NCBI GenBank assembly: GCA_964350145.1
Contig: CAYGJL010000013.1
Location: 3,591-67,590, forward strand
From: JACDCY01 sp964350145
GTDB taxonomy: Bacteria; Gemmatimonadota; Gemmatimonadetes; Gemmatimonadales; Gemmatimonadaceae
Length of the DNA stretch: 64,000 nt
Direction: 5' to 3'
Shown: piece by piece, positions 16,614 through 24,120 of the stretch
Position numbering within the stretch: position 1 is the stretch's first letter
Layout: the number at the start of each line of letters is the position of its first letter
Made by a program: the position numbers and the translations under genes
Notes under the pieces: model-generated
Database searches by the model: none
What the model saw: the letters and a program-made list of their open reading frames with translations, nothing else
What the model was told of the DNA's origin: nothing

Positions 16614-17623
16614 GTGGTCGCCCGGTTCCACGTCAGCGCCATGCACCCGGCGGAGAGCCCGGCGCCGGACGCGGTCAGCATTACGAGATCTCCGTCGCGC
16701 AGCCGGCCGGCCCGTGCCGCGTCGTCCAGCGCCATCGCGAGGCACGCCGAGCCCGTGTACCCCCACTTGTGCATCACGTTATGCGTGCGTTCCATGGGAA
16801 CTCCGAGCTTGTCCATCACGACGCGGATCGTGGACAGGTTCACCTGCGTCCACAGCCAGAGCGCGACGTCGTTCACCTGCCGGTCAATGCGAGCGAGGAC
16901 GGAGCGGGCCAGCTGCGGCCATCCGTCCTCGTTCACTTCCTTCGGGTACTTCTCGACGAACCGAAGGCGATTTCGATTACCGTCGCGCAGCACGGCGCTC
17001 GTGATCGGCTCGGCCGTACCCCCGGCGAACACGCCCATTCCACGCGCGAGACTTCCGTCCGCCGCGAGCTCGCTGGCGAGGATGCCGGGCCGCGCCGACG
17101 CGCGCAGCACGATGGCGCCGGCGCCGTCCGCGAAAATGGTCGAGGTCTTCTTGTCGGCGGGATCGAGAAACTTCGACATCGCGTACGCCGCGATCACGAG
17201 CACGCAGCTGTACCGCTCGTCGGCGCGGATGTACTTCCACGCGACGTCGAGCGCAGTCACCAGCCCGGCGCAGGCGCTGTTGAGGTCGAACGTGCCGCAG
17301 TCGGGCCGCAGCCGCATCCGCCCGTGGATCTCGCTCGCCGTGGCCGGCGAGATGTATTCGGGGGTGTCAGTCGCGACTATGAGAAGATCAACGTCCTCCG
17401 CCCCGAGGCCCGCGTCCTCCAGGGCGGCAAGCGCGGCCGCCTCGGCAAGATCGGCCGTGGACTCGTCCGCTCCGCACCATCGCCGCTCTACGATCCCGAG
17501 CGTGTTGACCACGAAATCGTTGATGTCCTCGCCCAGCGCGGCGCTCAGTTCCGCGTTGGTGACCACCCGCGCGGGCACGAAGGCTCCCGTCCCCGTGATC
17601 GCCGCTTCGCGCGCGCGGGTCAT
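16610..17623 (-). CDS. FabH-like (3-oxoacyl-ACP synthase III) thiolase-fold enzyme, altered active site
   Basis: The 337-residue protein follows KAS III throughout: TGTGAFVPARVVTN at the start, the nucleophile cysteine in FDLNSACAGLVTALD, a FADGAGAIVL strand, and a GLSAGCMALTW end. The usual His-Gln-Ala-Asn block is replaced by WTQVNLSTI, and the GNTSA asparagine block by MHKWGYTGSACL, so the His/Asn pair used for malonyl decarboxylation is missing. It may therefore catalyse acyl transfer, or a condensation without decarboxylation, rather than fatty-acid initiation. It overlaps the LacI gene and the small membrane gene by 4 bases each. Confidence 0.75.
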   Translation of the reverse strand: MTRAREAAITGTGAFVPARVVTNAELSAALGEDINDFVVNTLGIVERRWCGADESTADLAEAAALAALEDAGLGAEDVDLLIVATDTPEYISPATASEIHGRMRLRPDCGTFDLNSACAGLVTALDVAWKYIRADERYSCVLVIAAYAMSKFLDPADKKTSTIFADGAGAIVLRASARPGILASELAADGSLARGMGVFAGGTAEPITSAVLRDGNRNRLRFVEKYPKEVNEDGWPQLARSVLARIDRQVNDVALWLWTQVNLSTIRVVMDKLGVPMERTHNVMHKWGYTGSACLAMALDDAARAGRLRDGDLVMLTASGAGLSAGCMALTWNRATT

Positions 17624-18648
17624 GCGGCGGTCCGCGGGCGCGCGGTGCTCCCGCGCGCGACCAGGCGCACAGGCAGCGGCCGGGCCGCCCTGACGTCGGC
17701 GCCGCCGCTGTCGATCCGCCGGAGCAGCAGGCGGGCGGCGCGGGCGCCGAGCTCGCGCGCGGGGATCGAGATGCTCGTCAGCTCCGGCGTCACGAGCCGG
17801 GCCATCTCGATGTCGTCGCAGCCGATTATCGAAACGTCATTCGGCACCGCCACGTGCTCGGCGGCGCACGCCTTCAGCGCGCCGAGCGCCACGAGATCGT
17901 TGGCGCAGAACACCGCGCTCGGCCGCGACCGCAGGGCGAGGAGCGCGCGCATTCCTTCCATTCCGCCGGCGATCGTGCCGGGCGCGCGCCGGAGCCACTC
18001 CGAGCGGAGGGATATCCCGGCTTCGCGCAGCGCCATGCTGAATCCGCGCTCGCGCATGCGCATGGCGTGGATGTCCTGCGCCGGTCCGATAAAGGCGATG
18101 TCGCGGTGGCCCAGATCAATCAAGTGGTCGGCGGCGAGAACGCCGGCGCCGAGCGCGTCGCTGGCGACTCCGGGCCGTTTTCCCGAGGGCTCGTCAATGA
18201 GCACGACGTTCAGGGTGCGGAGCGTTTCCTCGGGGAGGGCGGAGGCTCCGGATGCATCCACCAGCACGCCGTCTATCAGGCGGCCCTGGAGTGTGTCGAG
18301 GTGCTGCTCGACGGTGACCTCGCGCGCCTCGCAGAGGAGGACGGCGAAACCGGCTTCCGCGGCCACCTTCTGGGCGCCGCTGACTACGTCGGCGAAGAAG
18401 GGGTTTCTGAGGTCGGGCACGATGATGCCGAAGGCGTAGGACCGGCCCTGCACCAAGCTGCGCGCGACGACGTTAGGGCGATACTGCAGCTCTTCCGCCG
18501 CGCGGAGGACTCGCTCCCTCGTTTCGGCGGAGAGGCGGGCCTTGGGATTCTTGCTGAGGACCAGCGATACGGTAGGCTGGGACACCCCGGCGCGGGCTGC
18601 GACGGCGTGGGTGGTTACTCTCGCGATGGAAACGGGGCCGAGTTTCAC
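17620..18648 (-). CDS. LacI-family transcriptional regulator
   Basis: The 342-residue protein has the LacI helix-turn-helix (VTTHAVAARAGVSQPTVSLVLS, about residues 11-32), the hinge helix ELQYRPNVVARSLV, and a periplasmic-binding-protein-like effector domain starting YAFGIIVPDLRNPFF. The start is GTG at 18648. A perfect 18-bp palindrome lies 3 bases upstream of the start, so autoregulation is likely. It is the first gene of an overlapping minus-strand run that includes the FabH-like enzyme, symporter, PhaJ-like hydratase and TonB receptor. It probably represses this operon in the absence of its inducer. Confidence 0.9.
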   Translation of the reverse strand: MKLGPVSIARVTTHAVAARAGVSQPTVSLVLSKNPKARLSAETRERVLRAAEELQYRPNVVARSLVQGRSYAFGIIVPDLRNPFFADVVSGAQKVAAEAGFAVLLCEAREVTVEQHLDTLQGRLIDGVLVDASGASALPEETLRTLNVVLIDEPSGKRPGVASDALGAGVLAADHLIDLGHRDIAFIGPAQDIHAMRMRERGFSMALREAGISLRSEWLRRAPGTIAGGMEGMRALLALRSRPSAVFCANDLVALGALKACAAEHVAVPNDVSIIGCDDIEMARLVTPELTSISIPARELGARAARLLLRRIDSGGADVRAARPLPVRLVARGSTARPRTAA

Positions 18649-18651
18649 AGC

Positions 18652-18669
18652 TGCTAATACGTATTAGCA
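18652..18669. promoter_or_regulatory. Predicted LacI-family operator
   Basis: TGCTAATACGTATTAGCA is a perfect 18-bp palindrome with the central CG typical of LacI/PurR-type operators. It lies 3 bases upstream of the LacI start and covers its ribosome-binding region. I see no second copy before the downstream genes, which is consistent with one operon controlled from this site. Confidence 0.75.
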
Positions 18670-18923
18670 ACCCGGTGTTGTCAAGGATTTTGTGCGCCGC
18701 TCTCTCCGGCAGTATGAAATCTACCAGAGCGACGTCGATGCGACCATCGTCCGTGCGGGCCATCGCGAGGGCTTCACTCGGAGTTCACGCCGCGAGTACC
18801 ACGCAACCAGCGCCCTCGAGAAAGCGGACCAGGATCGTGGGCAGAGGCTCGTCACCTTCCACGCGTCGCAACAAGGTGGAAAAATGGGGGCCTGTGGCCC
18901 GCATTTCGCCATATGAAAGGGGC

Positions 18924-20657
18924 ATGCGCCCATCTAATTCATGTGCCCGTTCCATCGTAGTACTAGCCCTCGCAACGTTACTGGGCCTTTCGGCCTGCTC
19001 GCGCGGCGACGCGGCCGGCGACACCGAAGCCGAGACCGCCAAAGCCTGGGCGCCGGAGCAGCTCACCTCCGTCAATGAGATCCCCGCTACGGCGATCGTG
19101 GCCGCGATGGAGACCAGGCTGGCCGCGGCCGCGCCGCGCACCATCGATGGCGAGCAGTGGTCCCATACCAAGGCGCTCTACAAGGCCTACGGCACCAAGC
19201 CGCTCTGGCTGACGCCGAAGGGGCTGCACGACACGCGTACGCGCGCGCTGACCGACGCCATTCTGGCCGTCCACTCGGACGCGATGCGGATAGACGATTA
19301 CCCGATCGGGCTGCTCGCCTCCGCGCTCGCTGCCGTGAAGGGCAACCGGAATCCAACGGCGGAGCAGCTCGCCGAAGCCGACGTGATGCTCACGGCGTCG
19401 TACGCCGCCCTCGGCGAGGACCTGCTCACCGGCCAGATCAAACCGAAGACGGTATCGCAGAGCTGGTTCGTGGATCCGCGGGAAGAGAACGTGGACAGCG
19501 CGCTCGCGCGCGGCCTGCGCATTGACGCGCTCGACCGGTCGCTCGCAACGATGCGGCCGCAGGACACGGACTATCAGGGTCTGCGAGTCGAGCTCGACAG
19601 GTACCGCAAGCTCGTGCTGGCCGGCGGCTGGCCGCGCGTGCCGCTCACCGAACCGGTGAAGCCTGGGGAGCGGATCAGCCCAGCCGTCGCGACCGCGCTC
19701 CGCGCGCGGCTTGCAGCCCAGGGATTCCCGATCGCTCCCGCTGCTCCCAGCGACACCGGCCGTCGCCCGGCGGCGGCGCCCGCCGCGACGTACGACCGCT
19801 CGCTTGCGGCTGCCGTGGCACAGTTCCAGGCCCGGAGCACGATCGTGGTGGACAGCGTGCTCGGCGGCGAGACCCTCGAAGCGCTCAACAAGCCTGCGCA
19901 GTTCCGGCTGGCGCAGATCGCGGCGAACATGGAGCGGTATCGCTGGCTGCCGCGCTCACTGGGCTCGCGCTACATCTTCGTCAACGTTCCCGCGTTCCGC
20001 CTCGAGGCGTGGGACGCCGGCAAGATCGCGCTCGAGATGAAGGTCATCGTCGGGCAGGAGTATGAGGACCGGGCGACGCCGGTGTTCTCCGACTCGATGG
20101 AGTACGTGGTGTTCCGGCCGTACTGGCTGGTGCCGTCGAGCATCGCGGAGAAGGAGCTCTTCCCCAAGGGATCCGCCTACCTCGCGGCCAACAACATGGA
20201 GGTCTACACCGCGGGCGGTGAGACGCGCGTTCGCCAGCGTCCGGGCGACGACAACGCGCTCGGCCGGATCAAGTTCATGTTCCCGAACGATTTCGCTATT
20301 TATCTGCACGACACGCCGAACCGCGAGCTGTTCAAGGAAGACGTGCGCGCCTTCAGTCATGGGTGCATCCGCGTAGAGCGGCCGGACCGACTGGCCAACT
20401 TCGTCCTCGGCTGGGAGCAGGGACGGATAGATGAAGCGATGAACCGCGGGCCGAGCGACCGCACGGTGAAGCTGCCGCGGAAGATCCCGGTGTACATCGC
20501 GTACCTCACGACGTACATGCGCGGCGGGCAATTGTACTTCGGCAATGATCTGTACTCGCGCGACGACCGGCTGATGGACGTCGTCGGTCCGGCGGCGATG
20601 CCCACGCCGCAGGCGGTGCAGGCCGTGCAGGCGCTGAGGCGGATCGCCGACCGATAA
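18924..20657 (+). CDS. L,D-transpeptidase (YcbB type), lipoprotein
   Basis: The 577-residue protein starts with a signal and lipobox (LLGLSAC). The order is a YcbB-like scaffold domain (from residue 40), a peptidoglycan-binding segment (AVAQFQARSTIVVDSVLGGETLEALN), and a YkuD catalytic domain with AFSHGCIRVERP containing the active-site cysteine. Such enzymes make 3-3 cross-links in peptidoglycan or attach proteins to it. An in-frame opening upstream to 18675 is rejected: it crosses the LacI promoter region and lacks a signal. The start codon has AAAGGGG close upstream. A foldback repeat begins 3 bases after the stop. Confidence 0.85.
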   Translation: MRPSNSCARSIVVLALATLLGLSACSRGDAAGDTEAETAKAWAPEQLTSVNEIPATAIVAAMETRLAAAAPRTIDGEQWSHTKALYKAYGTKPLWLTPKGLHDTRTRALTDAILAVHSDAMRIDDYPIGLLASALAAVKGNRNPTAEQLAEADVMLTASYAALGEDLLTGQIKPKTVSQSWFVDPREENVDSALARGLRIDALDRSLATMRPQDTDYQGLRVELDRYRKLVLAGGWPRVPLTEPVKPGERISPAVATALRARLAAQGFPIAPAAPSDTGRRPAAAPAATYDRSLAAAVAQFQARSTIVVDSVLGGETLEALNKPAQFRLAQIAANMERYRWLPRSLGSRYIFVNVPAFRLEAWDAGKIALEMKVIVGQEYEDRATPVFSDSMEYVVFRPYWLVPSSIAEKELFPKGSAYLAANNMEVYTAGGETRVRQRPGDDNALGRIKFMFPNDFAIYLHDTPNRELFKEDVRAFSHGCIRVERPDRLANFVLGWEQGRIDEAMNRGPSDRTVKLPRKIPVYIAYLTTYMRGGQLYFGNDLYSRDDRLMDVVGPAAMPTPQAVQAVQALRRIADR

Positions 20658-20660
20658 GTA

Positions 20661-20793
20661 AACTGCCACATAGAACTGCCAAGCTGCGAGCGGCCAGCTG
20701 GAAGCTTCCAGCTGCGAGCGAAGACTAAGCCGCTCGTAGCCGGCAGCTCCGTGCTGGCCGCTCGCAGCTTAGCAGTTCTATGTGGCCGTTTTG
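20661..20793. repeat. Family A heptad foldback
   Basis: About 133 bases read as 18 consecutive 7-base words, most starting AGC (for example AGCTGCG AGCGGCC). The ends are the family A boxes AACTGCCACATAGA and TTCTATGTGGCCGTT. The arms 20664-20722 and 20733-20790 are complementary with mismatches, and an inner palindrome CCAGCTGGAAGCTTCCAGC lies in the left arm. It begins 3 bases after the L,D-transpeptidase stop. The right box contains an ATG that opens a false start (MWPF) for the next gene. Confidence 0.9.
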
Positions 20794-20860
20794 CTTTGGC
20801 GGCGCGGTCCGTGCAAATGAGATCAGCAGTAATTCTCATTCACAAAACAGGGAGGCTATC

Positions 20861-21331
20861 GTGGCAGACCGCACAAACCTTTCAGACGACGCGCGCGACA
20901 AGAACCCCGGCATCGGTGAGCAGGCCGGTGAAGGCGTAGGCGGGATTGGCGGAGCGCTGGCCGGAGCAGGCATCGGCTCGCTCGCGGGCCCGATCGGAAC
21001 GATCATCGGCGGTGTAGCTGGCGCGCTTGGCGGCTGGTGGGCCGGCGAGAAGGTGGGACGCGCGGCCGAGGACTTCGGCGATCACGAGCCGCAATATCGC
21101 TCGCACTTCGACGAGAATAGCCTGAGCGACGCCGACTGGAACACCGCGCGCACGGGCTACGGCCTGGGACACGTGGCCGGGCGCAATCCGAGCTACCGCG
21201 GCCGCAGCTACGACGAGGTCGAGTCCGACCTGCGCAAGGGCTGGAAGGATCGCGACCGCGACTTCGACTCGATGCGACCGTACGTGCGCACTGGTTTCGA
21301 GCGTACCTCGAAGTCCGACTGGTCGGAGTAA
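20861..21331 (+). CDS. Glycine-zipper protein of unknown function
   Basis: The 156-residue product has a glycine-zipper stretch (GVGGIGGALAGAGIG, then GTIIGGVAGALGGWWAG, about residues 24-63), which suggests membrane insertion or oligomerisation. It is followed by a soluble tail with YRSHF, YGLGHVAGRNPSY, YDEVESDLRKGW and MRPYVRTGFER. The tail resembles small stress-related proteins with a YxxHF motif that are often found next to general-stress genes. GTG at 20861 is chosen because GGGAGG lies 8 bases upstream; the earlier ATG at 20780 belongs to the repeat. It is bracketed by two foldback elements. Confidence 0.65.
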   Translation: MADRTNLSDDARDKNPGIGEQAGEGVGGIGGALAGAGIGSLAGPIGTIIGGVAGALGGWWAGEKVGRAAEDFGDHEPQYRSHFDENSLSDADWNTARTGYGLGHVAGRNPSYRGRSYDEVESDLRKGWKDRDRDFDSMRPYVRTGFERTSKSDWSE

Positions 21332-21332
21332 T

Positions 21333-21463
21333 AACTACCACATAGAACTGCCAAGCTGCGAGCGGCCAGCTGGGAGCCGCCAGCTACGAGCAGATTTGTC
21401 TTCGCTCGCAGCTGGAAGCTTCCAGCTGGCCGCTCGCAGCTTGTCAGTTCTAAGTGGCAGTTA
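21333..21463. repeat. Family A heptad foldback between convergent stops
   Basis: This copy is in 7-base phase from end to end (AACTACC ACATAGA at the left; AAGTGGC AGTT at the right). It starts one base after the TAA of the glycine-zipper gene and ends on the TTA that is the stop codon of the cyclophilin on the other strand. The two genes are therefore separated by the element only. A bidirectional terminator role is plausible but not shown. Confidence 0.9.
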
Positions 21464-21922
21464 ACCGATCGTAACCTTCTCCATCACCACGTTCGTCTTG
21501 GGCCGATCCCCGGCCGCCGTGGGTGTCGTGCCGATCGCCTCGATCACGTCCGTCCCATCCACGACCTTGCCGAACACCGCGTGCTTGCCGTCCAGCCAGG
21601 GCGTAGCGGCCAGCGTAATGAAGAATTGCGAGCCGCCCGAGTTCGGCCCAGCGTTCGCCATGGACAGCACTCCCGCTCCGTCGTGCTTCAGCTCGGGGTG
21701 GAACTCGTCGGGAATCGTGTAGCCCGGCCCGCCGGTCCCGGTCCCTTTGGGATCGCCCCCCTGGATCATGAAGCCCTTGATGACGCGGTGGAAGATCACG
21801 CCGTTGTAGAACCCCTTCTCGGCGAGATCAATGAAGTTCTTGGTCGTCTTCGGGGCACGGTCCTCGAAGAGCTCGATCTTGAAGCTGCCGAGGTTGGTGT
21901 CGATTTTGGCGGTACGGTTCAC
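21461..21922 (-). CDS. Cyclophilin-type peptidyl-prolyl isomerase, cytoplasmic
   Basis: The 153-residue protein is a compact bacterial cyclophilin: FIDLAEKGFYNGVIFHRVIKGFMIQGGDP (with the catalytic Arg and the Phe-Gln pair), VLSMANAGPNSGGSQFFIT, and LDGKHAVFGKVVDG. It catalyses proline cis-trans isomerisation in protein folding. There is no signal peptide. GTG at 21922 follows CGGAGACAG at correct spacing. Longer openings read into the repeat at 21957 and give a false MWQ start. The gene is flanked on both sides by family A foldbacks. Confidence 0.9.
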   Translation of the reverse strand: MNRTAKIDTNLGSFKIELFEDRAPKTTKNFIDLAEKGFYNGVIFHRVIKGFMIQGGDPKGTGTGGPGYTIPDEFHPELKHDGAGVLSMANAGPNSGGSQFFITLAATPWLDGKHAVFGKVVDGTDVIEAIGTTPTAAGDRPKTNVVMEKVTIG

Positions 21923-21956
21923 AGCTGTCTCCGGTGCGGGGTGAATTCCGAAACTT

Positions 21957-22176
21957 AACTGCCACATAGAACAGCTACGCTTAACTGCCACGTAGAACAG
22001 CCAAGCGGCGAGCGACCAGCCGGGAGCTGCCAGCTACGAGCAGCATTGTCTTGGCTCGCGGCTGGAAGCTCCCAGCTGGCCGCTCGCCGCTTGGCAGTTC
22101 TAAGTGGCAGTGCAAACGCTCGCGGCTGGAAGCTCCCCGCTGGCCGCTCGCAGCTTGTCCGTTCTAAGTAGCAGTA
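21957..22176. repeat. Composite family A foldback (one copy inside or beside another)
   Basis: A complete unit at 21985-22110 has both family end boxes. It is preceded by a second left end box (21959 onwards) and followed by an extra right half-arm ending in TTCTAAGTAGCAG (22111-22174). The layout is left box, full unit, right half. It is best explained by insertion of one element into another, or by unequal duplication. The region from 22177 to the next start at 22279 has no other feature apart from the ribosome site GGAGAGGG. Confidence 0.8.
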
Positions 22177-22278
22177 AGCTGTCGCCCGCCAATCAGGGGG
22201 CAGGAAAATCCACTCCTGACGCCGCGGCGCGCGACTTGTAGTATTCAGGCGCCGAACCTCGGCATTTCTCGGAGAGGG

Positions 22279-24120
22279 ATGCGACCTACCGACGTTTCGG
22301 ATCCGGCGTACTACCACCGGGTCGTGGATTGCCAATGGGCGTGCCCCGCGCACACCAACGTGCCGGAGTACATCCGCATGGTGGCGCAGGGGCGCTACAC
22401 GGAAGCCTATCTGCTCAACCGGCAGTCCAACGTCTTTCCGGGAATACTGGGCCGCACCTGCGACCGCCCGTGCGAGCCCGCGTGCCGCCGTACGCGCATT
22501 GACGGCGAGCCGGTCGCGATCTGCCGCCTCAAGCGCGTCGCCTCGGATTACCGCGACGACGAGGAGATGCGCGCGAACCTGCCGGTCATCCCGGCAGAGA
22601 AGAACGGCAAGCGAGTTCTGTGCATTGGGGCGGGACCGGCGTCGCTCACAGTCGCCAACGATCTACTGCCGCTCGGCTACCACGTGACCATGTACGAGAA
22701 GTACGACCGTGCCGGCGGGCTGATGTGGAACAACATCCCGCGGTTCCGCCTGCCGCCGCGCGTACTCGACGAAGAGATCGGCATCATCCTCGACATGGGC
22801 GTGGACCTCCGCACGAATCACCCGGTCACGAGCCTCAAGGCCGTGCTCGAAGAAGGATGGGACGCGGTCTTCATCGGCACCGGCGCGCCGCGCGGCAAGG
22901 AGCTGGAGCTGCCGGGCAGACGCGACTCCGACAGGATCCACATCGGCATTGACTGGCTCCAGTCCATCGCGTTCGGCCACATCAAGTCCATCGAGCCGCG
23001 CGTTCTCGTGATCGGTGTCGGCAACACGGCGATGGACTGCTGTCGCTCGGCCAAACGGCTCGGCGGAACCGACGTGAAGGTCATGGCGCGCCGGTCGCGC
23101 AAGCATTTCAAGGCTTCGCCGTGGGAGCTGAACGACGCGCTGGAAGAGGGCGTGGAGATCGTCGAGAACCACGCGCCGAAGCGGTTCATCGTCGAGAAGG
23201 GCGTGCTCACGGGGATGGAGTTCGACGTCGTCGAATGGGGCGAGGACGAGAAAGGCCGCGCCGTCAGCAAGACGCTGAGCACGGTCGTGATTCCGTGCGA
23301 CACTGTGATCCTCGCCATTGGACAGGAAGCCGCGTTCCCATGGCTCGAGCACGACATCGGGATCGACGTGGACGAGTGGGGCGCGCCGATCGTGGACAAG
23401 AAGACGTTCCAGACGACGCGCTCTGGTGTCTTCGTCGGCGGGGACGCGGCGTGGGGCCCGGAGAACATCATCTGGGCCGTGGCGCACGGACACGAGGCGG
23501 CGATCTCGATCCACCAGCACTGCCTGGGCGTGTCGCTCACGGACCGCCTGCCGTGGGGGATGAACCTCGTCAGCCAGAAGATGGGCATGCACGAGTGGAG
23601 CTACAGCAACGACTACGACGAGGCGCACCGCGCGCGCATGCGGCACGTCGCGCTCGCGGAGCGACTGCGGAATCTGGAGGAGGAAGTCGAAGTCGGATTC
23701 AACCTGGAGCAGACGCTGCGCGAGTCGGAGCGATGCCTCAACTGCGACGTCGAGACGCACTTCACCGACAGCCTGTGCATCGAGTGCGACGCGTGCGTCG
23801 ACATCTGCCCGGTGAGCTGTCTCACCATCGCGCCGAACGGCAGCTCCGATGAGAGCGAGATACTCCAGCGGCTCACGGCGCCCGCGCTCAATCCGGATCA
23901 GCCGCTGTTCGCGTCCGGACCGCTGCCGCAGACCAAGCGCCTCATGCTGAAGGACGAGAACATCTGCATTCACTGCGGCCTGTGCGCGGAGCGCTGCCCG
24001 ACGGCCGCGTGGGACATGCGGAAGTTCGACCTGCTTATCCCGTACGCGGGTCTGCCGCCCGGGGGCGCGCATCCGCCACGCGGGGGTCTGCCGGTGCTCG
24101 CCTCCGCCGGAGGCGCATGA
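22279..24120 (+). CDS. GltD-like FAD/NAD(P) oxidoreductase with [4Fe-4S] domains, partner of 2-oxoacid:ferredoxin oxidoreductase
   Basis: The 613-residue protein has three parts. An N-terminal Fe-S domain carries DCQWACPAH and GRTCDRPCEPACRR. A two-nucleotide flavoprotein core follows, with FAD motif LCIGAGPASLTVAND and NAD(P) motif VLVIGVGNTAMDCC. At the C-terminus lies a ferredoxin-like pair of [4Fe-4S] motifs (CIECDACVDICPVSC and CIHCGLCAERCP). It should pass electrons between ferredoxin-type clusters and NAD(P)H. Its stop overlaps the next start (ATGA), and the next two genes encode the oxidoreductase, so it is likely a dedicated electron-transfer subunit. The start follows GGAGAGGG. Confidence 0.85.
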   Translation: MRPTDVSDPAYYHRVVDCQWACPAHTNVPEYIRMVAQGRYTEAYLLNRQSNVFPGILGRTCDRPCEPACRRTRIDGEPVAICRLKRVASDYRDDEEMRANLPVIPAEKNGKRVLCIGAGPASLTVANDLLPLGYHVTMYEKYDRAGGLMWNNIPRFRLPPRVLDEEIGIILDMGVDLRTNHPVTSLKAVLEEGWDAVFIGTGAPRGKELELPGRRDSDRIHIGIDWLQSIAFGHIKSIEPRVLVIGVGNTAMDCCRSAKRLGGTDVKVMARRSRKHFKASPWELNDALEEGVEIVENHAPKRFIVEKGVLTGMEFDVVEWGEDEKGRAVSKTLSTVVIPCDTVILAIGQEAAFPWLEHDIGIDVDEWGAPIVDKKTFQTTRSGVFVGGDAAWGPENIIWAVAHGHEAAISIHQHCLGVSLTDRLPWGMNLVSQKMGMHEWSYSNDYDEAHRARMRHVALAERLRNLEEEVEVGFNLEQTLRESERCLNCDVETHFTDSLCIECDACVDICPVSCLTIAPNGSSDESEILQRLTAPALNPDQPLFASGPLPQTKRLMLKDENICIHCGLCAERCPTAAWDMRKFDLLIPYAGLPPGGAHPPRGGLPVLASAGGA

